The notes beneath the pieces are model-generated. The model was not told the DNA's origin and searched no databases. It was given only the letters and a program-made list of their open reading frames with translations. From Alphaproteobacteria bacterium (GTDB taxonomy: Bacteria; Pseudomonadota; Alphaproteobacteria; Rhizobiales; JAKIUO01), in the NCBI GenBank assembly GCA_024279115.1, contig JAJRRW010000117.1:1-48487 (forward strand): a stretch of DNA of 48,487 nucleotides, read 5' to 3'. The translations under genes and the position numbers were made by a program. Shown here one piece after another: positions 36,536-44,909 of this stretch; within the stretch, counting starts at the first letter, position 1; every line of letters starts with the position of its first letter.

Positions 36536-37378
36536 CTAGTCCAAAAACCGCTCGCCATTTTTTGCTTTGGGTTTGATCCGGGCCTTCAAAAACCAGGCCA
36601 TTGCCGGCATTAATAGATCATGGGGGAGTATTTTCAAAGCAATGGCCCCCAATTGGCTTAATATACCCGGGATAATGAGGCATTTTCCACACATAAACCC
36701 GCTATAGCCCATGCGCGCGGCCCGTGTCGCGCTGATACCGGCGCCAGATTGGATATAGAGGTCGGAGCGCGCCCCCATGCGCCCGTGAAATTTTGTTTTG
36801 ACCGGACCAGGGGCAAGGACACTTATGCGCACGCCCGTTCCCCAAAGTTCCCATGACAGCGCCTTTGTCAGAGAAATCACATAGGCTTTGCTGGCATAAT
36901 AAGCGGCTTGATAGGGACCTGGCAAAAGACCGCCCATGGAGGCGACATTCAAAATACCGCCCGCGCCGCGCTCGAGCATATCTGGTAAAAACTGCCGCGA
37001 AAGATCGGTCAGGGCGCGCACATTGAGATCCACCAGATCGCGGATCGCGGCTTCATCGTGCCGGGCAAAGTCTCCGGCCAGTCCAAACCCCGCATTATTG
37101 ACCAAAAACTGGCAATAATGATTTTGTTGTTCGAGGAAGGTGGTGATTTTGCTGCTGGTGTCGGGGTCAATCAGATCGCCAACAAGGGTCAGGACCGTGA
37201 CATCATATTGCGCGGAGATGGCGCGCGCTGCTGTTTGCAGGTTTTGTTGATTGCGCGCCACCAGCAACAGATCAAAGCCGCCTTGCGCAAACTCGAACGC
37301 CAGCGCTTTGCCGATGCCTTCTGATCCCCCGGTGATGATGGTGAGGGGGCGACGTTGTTCTTGTGGGCGCGAGGTCAT
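36536..37378 (-). CDS. Short-chain dehydrogenase/reductase
   Basis: A 280-residue classical SDR. The nucleotide-binding glycine motif ITGGSEGIGKALA begins at residue 15, NNAG is at 94-97, the catalytic serine is Ser147 and the YxxxK motif is Tyr160-Lys164 (YYASK). Length and C-terminal PGPVKTKFHG fit the DltE/YqjQ-like subgroup that often reduces fatty or aromatic carbonyls; the substrate is unknown. Its start overlaps the TerB-like stop by four bases (ATGA), so the two are coupled. Confidence 0.9.
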   Translation of the reverse strand: MTSRPQEQRRPLTIITGGSEGIGKALAFEFAQGGFDLLLVARNQQNLQTAARAISAQYDVTVLTLVGDLIDPDTSSKITTFLEQQNHYCQFLVNNAGFGLAGDFARHDEAAIRDLVDLNVRALTDLSRQFLPDMLERGAGGILNVASMGGLLPGPYQAAYYASKAYVISLTKALSWELWGTGVRISVLAPGPVKTKFHGRMGARSDLYIQSGAGISATRAARMGYSGFMCGKCLIIPGILSQLGAIALKILPHDLLMPAMAWFLKARIKPKAKNGERFLD

Positions 37379-37839
37379 GTTTTTGCTTGCCGCGCTTCAA
37401 CCAGTTGACGCAATCTGATACGATCGGGGGTCGAGACATGCATAAGTTCAGCGACGCGCCAGATCAGGTGGCTTTCATATTCGTGCAGGACGCCATCGCT
37501 AAAGGCGATTTCCCAAAGCATTTCGATGATCTCCATGCGTCCCTCGGCATCAAGTTGCTTGGTCAATCGGCGGGTGAAGCCATAAAGATCCACGGCTTCG
37601 TGTTCTTCGCGCTTGGCCAGCTTGATGAATGCATCGACCTCTTGTTCTGGTAAATTGAAATGGTCACGAAGCAATTGCCGCAATTTGAATTTTTCATTGT
37701 CGTCGACTTTGCCATCGACCAATGTGGCATGAACCAGCAGGGCTGCTGCTGCCAGCTTGTAGTCTTCTACCGCCAGAGCGCTGCTTTCTGGTTCCGGGTC
37801 CGCCAGATTATTGATCATCTCTATCAGTCTTTGCAGCAT
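37375..37839 (-). CDS. TerB family protein
   Basis: A 154-residue helical protein of the TerB/tellurite-resistance superfamily. The two related helical halves carry the acidic motifs HATLVDGKVDDNEKF and IAFSDGVLHEYESHLI, where aspartates may bind a metal. The ATG at 37839 is preferred (AAGGGG about ten bases upstream); a 30-codon upstream extension looks non-coding. Stand-alone TerB proteins are common in Alphaproteobacteria and need not mean tellurite resistance; no ter operon is present. Confidence 0.88.
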   Translation of the reverse strand: MLQRLIEMINNLADPEPESSALAVEDYKLAAAALLVHATLVDGKVDDNEKFKLRQLLRDHFNLPEQEVDAFIKLAKREEHEAVDLYGFTRRLTKQLDAEGRMEIIEMLWEIAFSDGVLHEYESHLIWRVAELMHVSTPDRIRLRQLVEARQAKT

Positions 37840-37956
37840 CCCCGAAAAACCCCTTACTGTTTGTTTGATACGACATTGTGAGCATAACACACGAAAAAGC
37901 CCCGCAATGTGACTAACATGGCGGGGCAATTGAAATTGTTCAAGCGATCAAATGGT

Positions 37957-38466
37957 TTATTTGCATTCCGCGTTAACCCGCTTAAGGGCGGCAGAAATTC
38001 CTGCCAGAGAATATTTGTCTTCCGTTGCGGTGCCGCGCTTGGAGCGACCTTTGATGACCAGTGTGGAGCCTTTTTTCATGGCCTTCACCAGATTGATCTC
38101 AACGGTTTCATCGGCGATAAACGCTTTGTCGCCTTCAGCGAACAGATTGTATTGATTGGCTCCAATGCTGGCCGATGGGGCAGAATCTTCGTCCATCGGA
38201 TAGCCGATTTTGATACTGATTTCGTTGTTCACCTTGTCGCCGGGCCAAGAGGATACGTAAAAGAATACATCTCCCCGATTGACGCCTTTTGGCAGCATAT
38301 TCATGGGTTTGGAAATCGCAAAACAGGTTTTGCTGCTGTCTTTTTCATGCACATAGACAGCCCAGTCCTTATAGGTTTCCTTGAGCTGCAACGCCTGCGC
38401 GGGAAGGGTCGTGATGATCGCGCTAGCAGCTCCGATTATGAGCGTTAAAGCAGTAGAAGTTTTCAT
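37957..38466 (-). CDS. Invasion-associated locus B (IalB) family protein
   Basis: A 169-residue exported protein. A signal peptide of about 25 residues ends LPAQA, then the IalB domain begins LKETYKDWAVYVH with TCFAISKPMN and FFYVSSWPGDKVNNEIS, as in the family. IalB was named for erythrocyte invasion in Bartonella, but homologues are widespread in free-living Alphaproteobacteria with unknown periplasmic roles. A perfect CtrA-type box lies 65-79 bp upstream of its start. Confidence 0.9.
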   Translation of the reverse strand: MKTSTALTLIIGAASAIITTLPAQALQLKETYKDWAVYVHEKDSSKTCFAISKPMNMLPKGVNRGDVFFYVSSWPGDKVNNEISIKIGYPMDEDSAPSASIGANQYNLFAEGDKAFIADETVEINLVKAMKKGSTLVIKGRSKRGTATEDKYSLAGISAALKRVNAECK

Positions 38467-38848
38467 GTCTATTCTCTTTATTACCGGCCATTCGTTTTAG
38501 GTGTATTACACATATTAAGAATAAAACATCTTAAGAAGTGTTTAATTCAAGTGTTATTCTGGCACAGTGCAGTTACGCTTCAAGCGGGTTCGATTGCTTG
38601 TGCGTCTGCTCGCTAACAGAACCACTATGCAAAGTGTTTGAGCCGATTTTATGAAAATTGCATAGGGTTGGGTTCTTTTTGCCCCATAACTATTTGCGGC
38701 CAGATCACGCGAATTTCAGGAATACACCCTCGACAAACATTCGTATATGCATTACCTCTAATACAGACCAACTGGTTTGTTTTTGCAACTTGCCACCCCG
38801 CTGGTCGCCAAAAGCCGTTTCGAGCGTTGCAATAAAGGAGAATTTACC
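38467..38848. other. Divergent intergenic region, ialB to tusA-like
   Basis: A 382-bp gap between divergent genes, expected to hold both promoters. The only strong motif is the CtrA-type box at 38531-38545. The ribosome binding site AAAGGAG for the TusA-like gene is at about 38834-38840. No ORF or known RNA was recognised. Confidence 0.4.
38531..38545. promoter_or_regulatory. CtrA-type box upstream of ialB
   Basis: TTAA-GAAGTGT-TTAA, an exact TTAA-N7-TTAA match, 65-79 bp before the ialB start codon on the minus strand. This is a plausible promoter-proximal position. Confidence 0.5.
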
Positions 38849-39094
38849 ATGTCTGTTTCCAACAATAATCTGGACTATGTTGAACTGGATGCCTCGGGTC
38901 TTAGTTGCCCCCTCCCGGTCTTGAAAACCAGAAAAGCGGTCAGGCAGCTGGCCAGTGGTGAGCTCTTGCGCGTTCGGGCCACCGATCATGGTTCGGCGAA
39001 AGATATTGAGAGTTTTTGCAATCAGACCGGAAATGATCTAGTTTCATCAAAAGAAGAAGCTGGGACCTACGAATTCGTTATTCGTATACGATAA
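38849..39094 (+). CDS. TusA-like sulfurtransferase
   Basis: An 81-residue TusA/SirA-fold protein that carries a persulfide on a conserved cysteine. The signature is LDASGLSCPLPVLKTRKA with Cys20-Pro21, and the C-terminal YEFVIRI strand is typical. AAAGGAG precedes the ATG by eight bases. A DsrE-family gene follows 106 bp downstream; TusA and DsrE proteins exchange sulfur in tRNA thiolation and in sulfur oxidation. The N-terminus is slightly longer than that of E. coli TusA. Confidence 0.9.
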   Translation: MSVSNNNLDYVELDASGLSCPLPVLKTRKAVRQLASGELLRVRATDHGSAKDIESFCNQTGNDLVSSKEEAGTYEFVIRIR

Positions 39095-39200
39095 AAATTT
39101 GGCAATATCCCTGAGGGGCTCCAGGAAAATCTGCTAAGAATTTTCGACAAGAGACACATGATTTGAGTGACCTGCAACAAGTATTTGAAGGAGAGATGAG

Positions 39201-39806
39201 ATGAACATGGCTGATATGCCAACCGAAGGCCCTGAACTCGATAAATTGAACGAATGGTTCGAGAAAAAATTCGAAGAAGAAATGAAAAAGAAGGAAGCCG
39301 CTCACACGCCTTCCATGGCCATCATTGCCACCAGAGGTACGCTGGACTGGGCCTATCCTCCCTTTATTCTTGGCTCTACCGGTGCCGCACTAGGCTGGGA
39401 TGTGAAAATCTTTTTCACTTTTTATGGCCTGTTGATGCTGCAAAAGAAAATGAACCTGAAAGTCAGCCCGCTTGGTAATCCGGCCATGCCCATGAAGATG
39501 CCTATGGGTCCAGAATGGTTGCAGAAAATGAATATGCCGATGCCAAATGTCATTCCCAGTATTATGCCAGGCTTTGAAACAACCGCCACCGCTTTGATGA
39601 AGAAGACGTTCAAAAACAAAGGCGTTGCTACCATTGAAGAACTGCGTGAGCTGTCTCTTGAAGCCGATGTCGAATTCATCGCCTGCCAGATGACTGTTGA
39701 CGTGTTTGGGTTCGAGCACAGCGATTTCATTGATGAAGTATCTTATGCAGGTGCTGCCAGCTTCTTGCCTGTCGCGCAAAAAGCCGACGTGACCCTGTTC
39801 ACCTAG
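39201..39806 (+). CDS. DsrE/DsrF-like sulfur carrier protein
   Basis: A 201-residue DsrE-family protein of the larger DsrE2 type. The domain begins at SMAIIATRGTLDWAYPPFILGSTGAA and contains FFTFYGLLML. A candidate persulfide cysteine, Cys162, lies in FIACQMTVDVFGF near the C-terminus. The first 35 residues are a highly charged helix. A methionine/proline-rich insert (about 95-125, MPMKMPMGPEW) is notable. AAGGAGAG precedes the ATG. With the TusA-like gene upstream it forms a probable sulfur-relay pair; no dsrAB, sox or rhodanese genes are in the window. Confidence 0.88.
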   Translation: MNMADMPTEGPELDKLNEWFEKKFEEEMKKKEAAHTPSMAIIATRGTLDWAYPPFILGSTGAALGWDVKIFFTFYGLLMLQKKMNLKVSPLGNPAMPMKMPMGPEWLQKMNMPMPNVIPSIMPGFETTATALMKKTFKNKGVATIEELRELSLEADVEFIACQMTVDVFGFEHSDFIDEVSYAGAASFLPVAQKADVTLFT

Positions 39807-39825
39807 AGCTGGTTTCACCCAGGAA

Positions 39826-39908
39826 TTAAGCTCACTCGATCATCCAGTGAGTTAATCGACCAATAGTTTGATGGCCATCTTTGCGAGAGCAGGGGTGGCC
39901 ATTTTTTT
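39826..39908. terminator. Hairpins between DsrE-like gene and convergent gene
   Basis: A first stem, TTAA(G)CTCACT with AGTGAGTTAA, spans 39826-39854 with one bulge. A second, ATGGCC 39871-39876 with GGCCAT 39897-39902, runs into seven T residues (39902-39908). The second could end the + strand transcript. The long loop lowers certainty. Confidence 0.45.
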
Positions 39909-39918
39909 GGCCTGATGA

Positions 39919-40617
39919 TTATGACCGGCATTGCGCCCCCAATTGCGCATTCAGAACTGTCTTGGCATTTCCCGACATGCGATTGGCCCACAGGCTGACG
40001 AGTTTTGTTGAGATATACAGGCGGTTGAACACACAGATCCGGCACCCCGCATCGATCTTGCCCATATTGAGCGCAAAAGCGCTGATGCAGCCTTGCTTCA
40101 TGTCGACCTTGGGAGAAAAGGCAAAGGTCAGCTTGGTTATTTTGCGCTTCTTGGTGGTGACGTCACATGTGGTTGGCTGATCTGGTAATTGCAGCACTGT
40201 TTCATCGCGTGACAGCGCTTCCAGGATCGTGGATCGTTTGACCCGCAGTTTGATGAGGCAGTCAGCCGCCCGGAAATTGGCGACGGTTTTGGCAATTCCG
40301 GCTGAATATTTTTCGGCGGTGCCGCGGATCTTGTCGTTCATGCTGGCCGAGCGCAGGGCCGCCTTGAACAGCTCATCCAGATCTGTTTCCGACAGGGCGA
40401 CGGGAATATCACACGAGACATCCGGGCCGCTTTTGCGCCGGTGTTTGATGATCGGGGCGATTTGATCAATACAGGTCAGGGCCGCAATCACGGAGGGGTG
40501 CTTTTGATCGGTTTGGCTCTGGCTCTGGGCTTGCGCCTTGGTAGCTGGCGCTTGGGCGAGGGTACTCACCAACACACCTGCGAGCAGTATTGTCATGAAC
40601 AAGGGCGTTTGTTTCAC
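39919..40617 (-). CDS. Exported cysteine-containing protein, unknown
   Basis: A 232-residue protein I do not recognise. The N-terminus (MKQTPLFMTILLAGVLVSTL, then AQAPATKAQAQ) is a clear signal peptide with likely cleavage after an AxA, followed by a Q/S-rich stretch. The mature part is basic and has several cysteines (ALTCIDQ, VSCDIPV, AADCLIK, TTCDVTT, KQGCISAF, AGCRICVF, AQCRS) that could form disulfides in the periplasm. The start is GTG at 40615-40617, supported by AAGGAA about eight bases upstream. It is convergent with the DsrE-like gene and divergent from coxIV. Confidence 0.75.
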   Translation of the reverse strand: MKQTPLFMTILLAGVLVSTLAQAPATKAQAQSQSQTDQKHPSVIAALTCIDQIAPIIKHRRKSGPDVSCDIPVALSETDLDELFKAALRSASMNDKIRGTAEKYSAGIAKTVANFRAADCLIKLRVKRSTILEALSRDETVLQLPDQPTTCDVTTKKRKITKLTFAFSPKVDMKQGCISAFALNMGKIDAGCRICVFNRLYISTKLVSLWANRMSGNAKTVLNAQLGAQCRS

Positions 40618-40805
40618 GGCGAATTCCTTGATTTAAGCAGCGATCCATCGAGGATCAAATGAACTTTCATTTTGTTAGGTGCGCTTTCTATTGAAAAAAC
40701 ACCAGACAAGGCTATAGTGCGACGAAATAAGAGATAAAATACAATAATACCAGAAAATTTCGGTCCCATGATTTTGGCCGAAAAATTTAGGGAAGGATAG
40801 AAAAA

Positions 40806-40949
40806 ATGTCAGTTGATACCAGTGATGGCGGCCCCGAAATGGATTACCCTGAGCACGAAAAGACCTATGCCGGATTTATCAAAGTCTCCATATATAGCTC
40901 GGTCATCATTCTTGTCATTTTGGCACTGATGGCGGCGTTTCTTGTATAA
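40806..40949 (+). CDS. aa3-type cytochrome c oxidase subunit IV
   Basis: A 47-residue single-helix membrane protein of the bacterial aa3 CoxIV family. The sequence has the family pattern: an acidic N-terminus, then DYPEHEKTYAGFIKVSIYSS leading into the helix VIILVILALMAAFLV at the C-terminus. AAGGA lies eight bases before the ATG. In many Alphaproteobacteria it stands apart from the main oxidase genes and directly before the transhydrogenase genes, as here. It stabilises the aa3 oxidase complex. Confidence 0.9.
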   Translation: MSVDTSDGGPEMDYPEHEKTYAGFIKVSIYSSVIILVILALMAAFLV

Positions 40950-41138
40950 TCAATTGATTTGTCACGACTAAAATGAAGATGTCTTTGAGATCATCTCTTT
41001 ACACCGGGGCTGTTTTTGATATAAAAAAACGCGGGCAGGCGGGTTATAAAAACCTGCCTGGAACCCTCTTCAATTAATTGAGCTGATCGCACATGATACA
41101 TCCTTTTGGGGCGAGCTGTGCGGTAACTGGAGCTGGAC

Positions 41139-42284
41139 ATGATCGTGATTGCTGTACCTGGCGAAAGCAAGGAGGAGAAACGCGTCGCGTTGTCGCCTGA
41201 ATCGGCCAAGAAATTCATCGCCAAAGGCTGTGATGTTGTCATCGAAAAAGGCGCGGGCAAGCGCTCGGATATGTCCGATGAGGCCTATCAGGAGGCGGGG
41301 GCCCGGATTACCTCCAATATCAGCGAGGAACTGGCCAAGGCGGATGTGGTCCTGGCTGTCAATTGCCCCAGTAGCGATCTGATCAAATCTATCAAAAAAG
41401 GCGCAGCGCTGGCCGCGACCCTCAACCCCACCGATGATCTGGACAAGATGAACGAGTTGGCGAGCGCTGGCATATCGGCCTTTGCCATGGAGTTCATGCC
41501 GCGGATCACCAGAGCGCAAAGCATGGACGTATTGTCCTCTCAATCAAATCTGGCGGGCTATAAGGCGGTGATCGATGCCGCCGCACAGTTTAACCGTGCC
41601 ATGCCGATGATGATGACCGCTGCGGGGACCGTGCCACCGGCCCGCGTGTTCGTGATGGGAGCAGGGGTGGCCGGATTGCAGGCCATTGCCACGGCCCGCC
41701 GCCTTGGGGCCATTGTCACGGCGACAGATGTGCGCCCCGCCGCCAAAGAGCAGGTCGAAAGTCTGGCCGCCAAATTTATTGCCGTTGAGGATGACGAATT
41801 CAAACAGGCCGAAACCTCTGCCGGTTATGCCAAGGAAATGTCGGACGACTACAAGAAAAAACAGGCCGAACTGGTTGCCAAACATATGAGCAGGCAGGAT
41901 ATGGTCATCACCACGGCTTTGATCCCCGGGCGTCCGGCCCCCAGATTGATCAGCGCAGACATGGTTGAAAGCATGCCATCTGGCGCCGTGATTGTTGACC
42001 TGGCGGCCGAACGTGGCGGCAATTGCGAGCTGACCCAACCTGGAAAAATAATCGAACATGCAGGCGTAACGATCATGGGGGAGCTTAATCTTGCCGGTGA
42101 ACTATCGGCCAACTCTTCATCTCTTTATGCGCGCAACCTGCTGGCTTTCTTGTCCCCCTTTATGGATGCAGACACCAAAGAACTGGCGATCGACTGGGAA
42201 GATGAGCTGGTGATCGGCACACTGATTTGCTTTGAGGGCAAGATTGTTCACGAGCGACTTTTGAACGAGGGAGGAGGAAAGTGA
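41139..42284 (+). CDS. pntAA: NAD(P) transhydrogenase alpha subunit, part 1
   Basis: A 381-residue NAD(H)-binding domain I of the proton-translocating transhydrogenase, which transfers hydride between NADH and NADP+ using the proton gradient. It starts [20 protein letters not shown]; the Rossmann motif [20 protein letters not shown] is near residue 172, and [15 protein letters not shown] follows. GGAG lies seven bases before the ATG. It is first of the three-gene set pntAA-pntAB-pntB; its stop TGA overlaps the pntAB ATG. Confidence 0.94.
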   Translation: MIVIAVPGESKEEKRVALSPESAKKFIAKGCDVVIEKGAGKRSDMSDEAYQEAGARITSNISEELAKADVVLAVNCPSSDLIKSIKKGAALAATLNPTDDLDKMNELASAGISAFAMEFMPRITRAQSMDVLSSQSNLAGYKAVIDAAAQFNRAMPMMMTAAGTVPPARVFVMGAGVAGLQAIATARRLGAIVTATDVRPAAKEQVESLAAKFIAVEDDEFKQAETSAGYAKEMSDDYKKKQAELVAKHMSRQDMVITTALIPGRPAPRLISADMVESMPSGAVIVDLAAERGGNCELTQPGKIIEHAGVTIMGELNLAGELSANSSSLYARNLLAFLSPFMDADTKELAIDWEDELVIGTLICFEGKIVHERLLNEGGGK

Positions 42285-42678
42285 TGAAAACACTTGCGAC
42301 CATGATGAAACTGTCTGGCCTGCTACTGGTTGCCACTTTGTTTGGCATGGTGCCAGCCCTCGCGGCTGGCGGTGTGGCGGGAGAGATTAGCCCCTTTGTC
42401 TATCTGCTTTCGATTTTTGTGATGGCGGTTTTCGTTGGCTATTATGTGGTCTGGAGCGTCACGCCGGCCCTTCACACGCCCTTGATGGCGGTGACCAATG
42501 CCATTTCGTCGGTGATTGTGGTGGGGGCCTTGCTGGCCGTTGGTGTGGGAGCGCTTGAGGACTCTGGCAGTGCCGGCCTGTTGGTTTCGGGGCGCTTGTC
42601 ATGGCGGCTATCAATATTTTCGGAGGCTTTCTGGTCACCCAGCGCATGCTTGCCATGTACAAGAAAAAGGACCGTTAG
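42284..42678 (+). pseudogene. pntAB: NAD(P) transhydrogenase alpha subunit part 2, frameshifted
   Basis: Encodes the small membrane part of the alpha subunit (domain II). The first half reads normally: [16 protein letters not shown], then [20 protein letters not shown] and [20 protein letters not shown]. At the G run 42589-42592 (after LLVS) the frame is lost. Restoring one G gives [17 protein letters not shown] and [13 protein letters not shown], then TAG at 42676-42678, directly abutting the pntB ATG, exactly as in intact operons. Without it translation runs out of frame to 42793 and loses the last membrane helix. A one-base homopolymer error in the assembly or a real deletion are both possible. 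GGAGG precedes the start. Confidence 0.88.
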
Positions 42679-44073
42679 ATGTCTGCGAACCTTGTTGCCG
42701 TTCTTTATCTGGTCTCTGGCGTGCTGTTTATCATGGCTCTGCGCGGTCTGGCCTCTCCTGAAACCTCGCGCCAGGGCAATCGCTTTGGCATGATTGGCAT
42801 GGCCATCGCCATTTTGACCACGCTGTCCTTGATCCCGGCGGGTGGCTCCAGCTATTTGTTGATTTTTGCCGGCCTGGCCATTGGCGGCGGCATTGGTGCC
42901 TATATCGCCAACAAGATCCCCATGACGGCCATGCCGCAACTTGTGGCGGCTTTTCATTCTCTGGTCGGCCTCGCTGCGGTTTTTGTGGCGGCGGCCGCCT
43001 TGAACGCGCCAACGGCATTTGGTTTGGGCACAAAGGGTAATATTGATCCCGTCAGCCTGTTCGAAATGTCGCTGGGAGCCGCTATTGGTGCCATCACTTT
43101 TACGGGTTCGATCATCGCCTTTTTGAAGCTTGATGGACGCATGTCCGGCGCGCCGATCATGCTACCTGGCCGCCATTTGATCAATATCGCTCTGGCCGTC
43201 TTTATCGCTCTGGCGATCTTCTGGTTCATGGGCTCGAGTTCGCATACCTGGTTCTGGGCGATTGTGTTTGCCGCCTTTGTACTTGGTTTCTTGATCATCA
43301 TCCCCATTGGCGGTGCCGATATGCCGGTGGTGGTGTCGATGCTCAATTCCTATTCAGGATGGGCCGCAGCGGGGATCGGTTTCACGCTTGGCAACACGGC
43401 TTTGATTATCACTGGCGCGCTGGTGGGGGCATCGGGTGCCATTCTTTCCTATATCATGTGTAAAGGCATGAACCGCTCGTTCATCTCGGTGATTTTGGGT
43501 GGCTTTGGCGGCGAAGATGCGGCGGCTGGATCGGATGATGGGCAAGAACGCCCGGTCAAACGTGGCTCCTCGGAAGACGCAGCTTTCATCATGAAAAATG
43601 CTGGCTCCGTAATCATCGTGCCGGGATATGGCATGGCGGTGGCGCAGGCCCAGCACGCCTTGCGCGAAATGGGTGACAAACTAAAAGAAGAGGGTGTCTC
43701 GGTCAAATATGCCATTCATCCCGTTGCGGGCCGCATGCCGGGGCACATGAATGTGCTGCTGGCCGAGGCCAATGTGCCCTATGATGAAGTGTTTGAACTC
43801 GAAGACATCAATAGCGAATTTGCGCAGGCCGATGTGGTCTATGTGATCGGCGCCAATGACGTCACCAATCCATCTGCCGAAGACGATCCCAGTTCGCCGA
43901 TCTATGGCATGCCTGTGCTGCAGGTCTGGAAAGCTGGCACCGTCATGTTCAACAAGCGCTCGCTGGCCAGTGGCTATGCGGGGATTGAAAACCCGCTGTT
44001 TTATCGTGATAACACCATGATGATCCTTGGCGACGCCAAGAAAATGACCGAGGAAATCGCCAAATCTTTGTAG
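42679..44073 (+). CDS. pntB: NAD(P) transhydrogenase beta subunit
   Basis: A 464-residue protein joining membrane domain II (about eight or nine helices) and the NADP(H)-binding domain III. Helical segments run from residue 5 to about 265; domain III begins near [22 protein letters not shown] with the typical nucleotide fold, and carries [23 protein letters not shown] and [24 protein letters not shown]. All conserved segments are intact. The start directly follows the pntAB stop (TAGATG). Confidence 0.96.
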   Translation: MSANLVAVLYLVSGVLFIMALRGLASPETSRQGNRFGMIGMAIAILTTLSLIPAGGSSYLLIFAGLAIGGGIGAYIANKIPMTAMPQLVAAFHSLVGLAAVFVAAAALNAPTAFGLGTKGNIDPVSLFEMSLGAAIGAITFTGSIIAFLKLDGRMSGAPIMLPGRHLINIALAVFIALAIFWFMGSSSHTWFWAIVFAAFVLGFLIIIPIGGADMPVVVSMLNSYSGWAAAGIGFTLGNTALIITGALVGASGAILSYIMCKGMNRSFISVILGGFGGEDAAAGSDDGQERPVKRGSSEDAAFIMKNAGSVIIVPGYGMAVAQAQHALREMGDKLKEEGVSVKYAIHPVAGRMPGHMNVLLAEANVPYDEVFELEDINSEFAQADVVYVIGANDVTNPSAEDDPSSPIYGMPVLQVWKAGTVMFNKRSLASGYAGIENPLFYRDNTMMILGDAKKMTEEIAKSL

Positions 44074-44170
44074 GCGGCGCATTTGTAGGGAGTGTATTCG
44101 TATTTTGAACGCACCGTGTTTTACAAGAACATCGACCTATAGCGGCAGAAAATAGCAAGGAATCGCAGCC

Positions 44171-44734
44171 ATGACGAAAAATGTAAGAGGCCAGTTGATT
44201 GATATTATCAAGAGACGCTCGTTTTCGGTGGGCAAGGAAATGAAGCTGGCGTCCGGGCGCTCCTCAAATTTTTATTTCAATATGAAGCCAACCATGATGG
44301 ACCCGGAAGGAGCGTGGCTGATTTCGGAGCTGATCCTTGATGCCATCGAAGGCATGGGAGTTGATTATGTCGGCGGGCTGGAAATGGGCGCGGTGCCCAT
44401 CGCCTCCAGTGTCACCGCCATCAGCTATGAGCGCGAGAACCCGGTTAGCGCGTTTTTCATCCGCAAGAAAACCAAGCAACACGGCACCCAGAAACTCATT
44501 GAGGGTCTCACCGACGAGGAAACCCTGGAGGGCAAAACCGTGGTCATCGTCGAAGACGTGACAACAACGGGAGGCTCGTCCTTGCAAGCGGTAGAAGCTG
44601 TGCGGGCGCAAGGTGCAACAGTGGCGTGCGTCCTTACTATTGTTGATCGCGAAGAAGGGGCCATGGAAACCTTCCATGGCGCTGGCGTACCGTTCACGGC
44701 GCTGTTGAGCGCGTCGGATTTCAAGTCAGATTAA
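44171..44734 (+). CDS. pyrE: Orotate phosphoribosyltransferase
   Basis: A 187-residue enzyme that joins orotate to PRPP to form OMP in pyrimidine synthesis. The PRPP-binding loop VVIVEDVTTTGGSSLQAV is intact; KLASGRSSNFYFNMKPTMMDPEG and the catalytic-loop RKKTKQHGTQKLIEG are typical of the alphaproteobacterial form. AAGGA precedes the ATG. It follows pntB after 97 bp. Its stop is followed at once by structured repeat copy F. Confidence 0.95.
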   Translation: MTKNVRGQLIDIIKRRSFSVGKEMKLASGRSSNFYFNMKPTMMDPEGAWLISELILDAIEGMGVDYVGGLEMGAVPIASSVTAISYERENPVSAFFIRKKTKQHGTQKLIEGLTDEETLEGKTVVIVEDVTTTGGSSLQAVEAVRAQGATVACVLTIVDREEGAMETFHGAGVPFTALLSASDFKSD

Positions 44735-44736
44735 AT

Positions 44737-44775
44737 GTCTTTGCAGACGGCATTGGGGACTGGTCCCCAAACCCC
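44737..44775 (+). repeat. Gene-end structured repeat, copy F
   Basis: Starts two bases after the pyrE stop: hairpin 1 GTCTTTGCAGAC 44737-44748, hairpin 2 TTGGGGACTGGTCCCCAA 44753-44770, then ACCCCA. It lacks the GACCTCGCCGG end box. It is paired head to head with copy E in the gap between convergent pyrE and the AsmA-family gene. Confidence 0.75.
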
Positions 44776-44835
44776 ATTTTGGGTGAGAGTGTTTCACACA
44801 GCATATTATTATCCAAATAACAGCTAACCCGGTAA

Positions 44836-44895
44836 TAGGGTCCAGGGACCAGTCCCTGGTGCTGTCTGCACAGGACGCCGCCCGGCGAGGGCCCC
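44836..44895 (-). repeat. Gene-end structured repeat, copy E
   Basis: Reverse orientation behind the AsmA-family gene: end box CCTCGCCGG (44882-44890, minus strand), hairpin 1 GTCCTGTGCAGAC (44864-44876, minus strand), and hairpin 2 CCAGGGACCAGTCCCTGG 44842-44859. Hairpin 2 differs in several bases from copies A, C and F, yet is still a perfect palindrome. Confidence 0.75.
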
Positions 44896-44909
44896 TCAAG
44901 TCATAGAAT

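Noticed and set aside
38580-38640. GGGTTCGATTGC resembling a tRNA T-arm
   Set aside because: No acceptor, D or anticodon stems can be folded around it.
28350-38760. Scattered ATATTCGAAT/CATTCG-like motifs in several gaps (near 28350, 30634, 35299 and 38749)
   Set aside because: Short AT-rich palindromes with no consistent length, spacing or position relative to genes.
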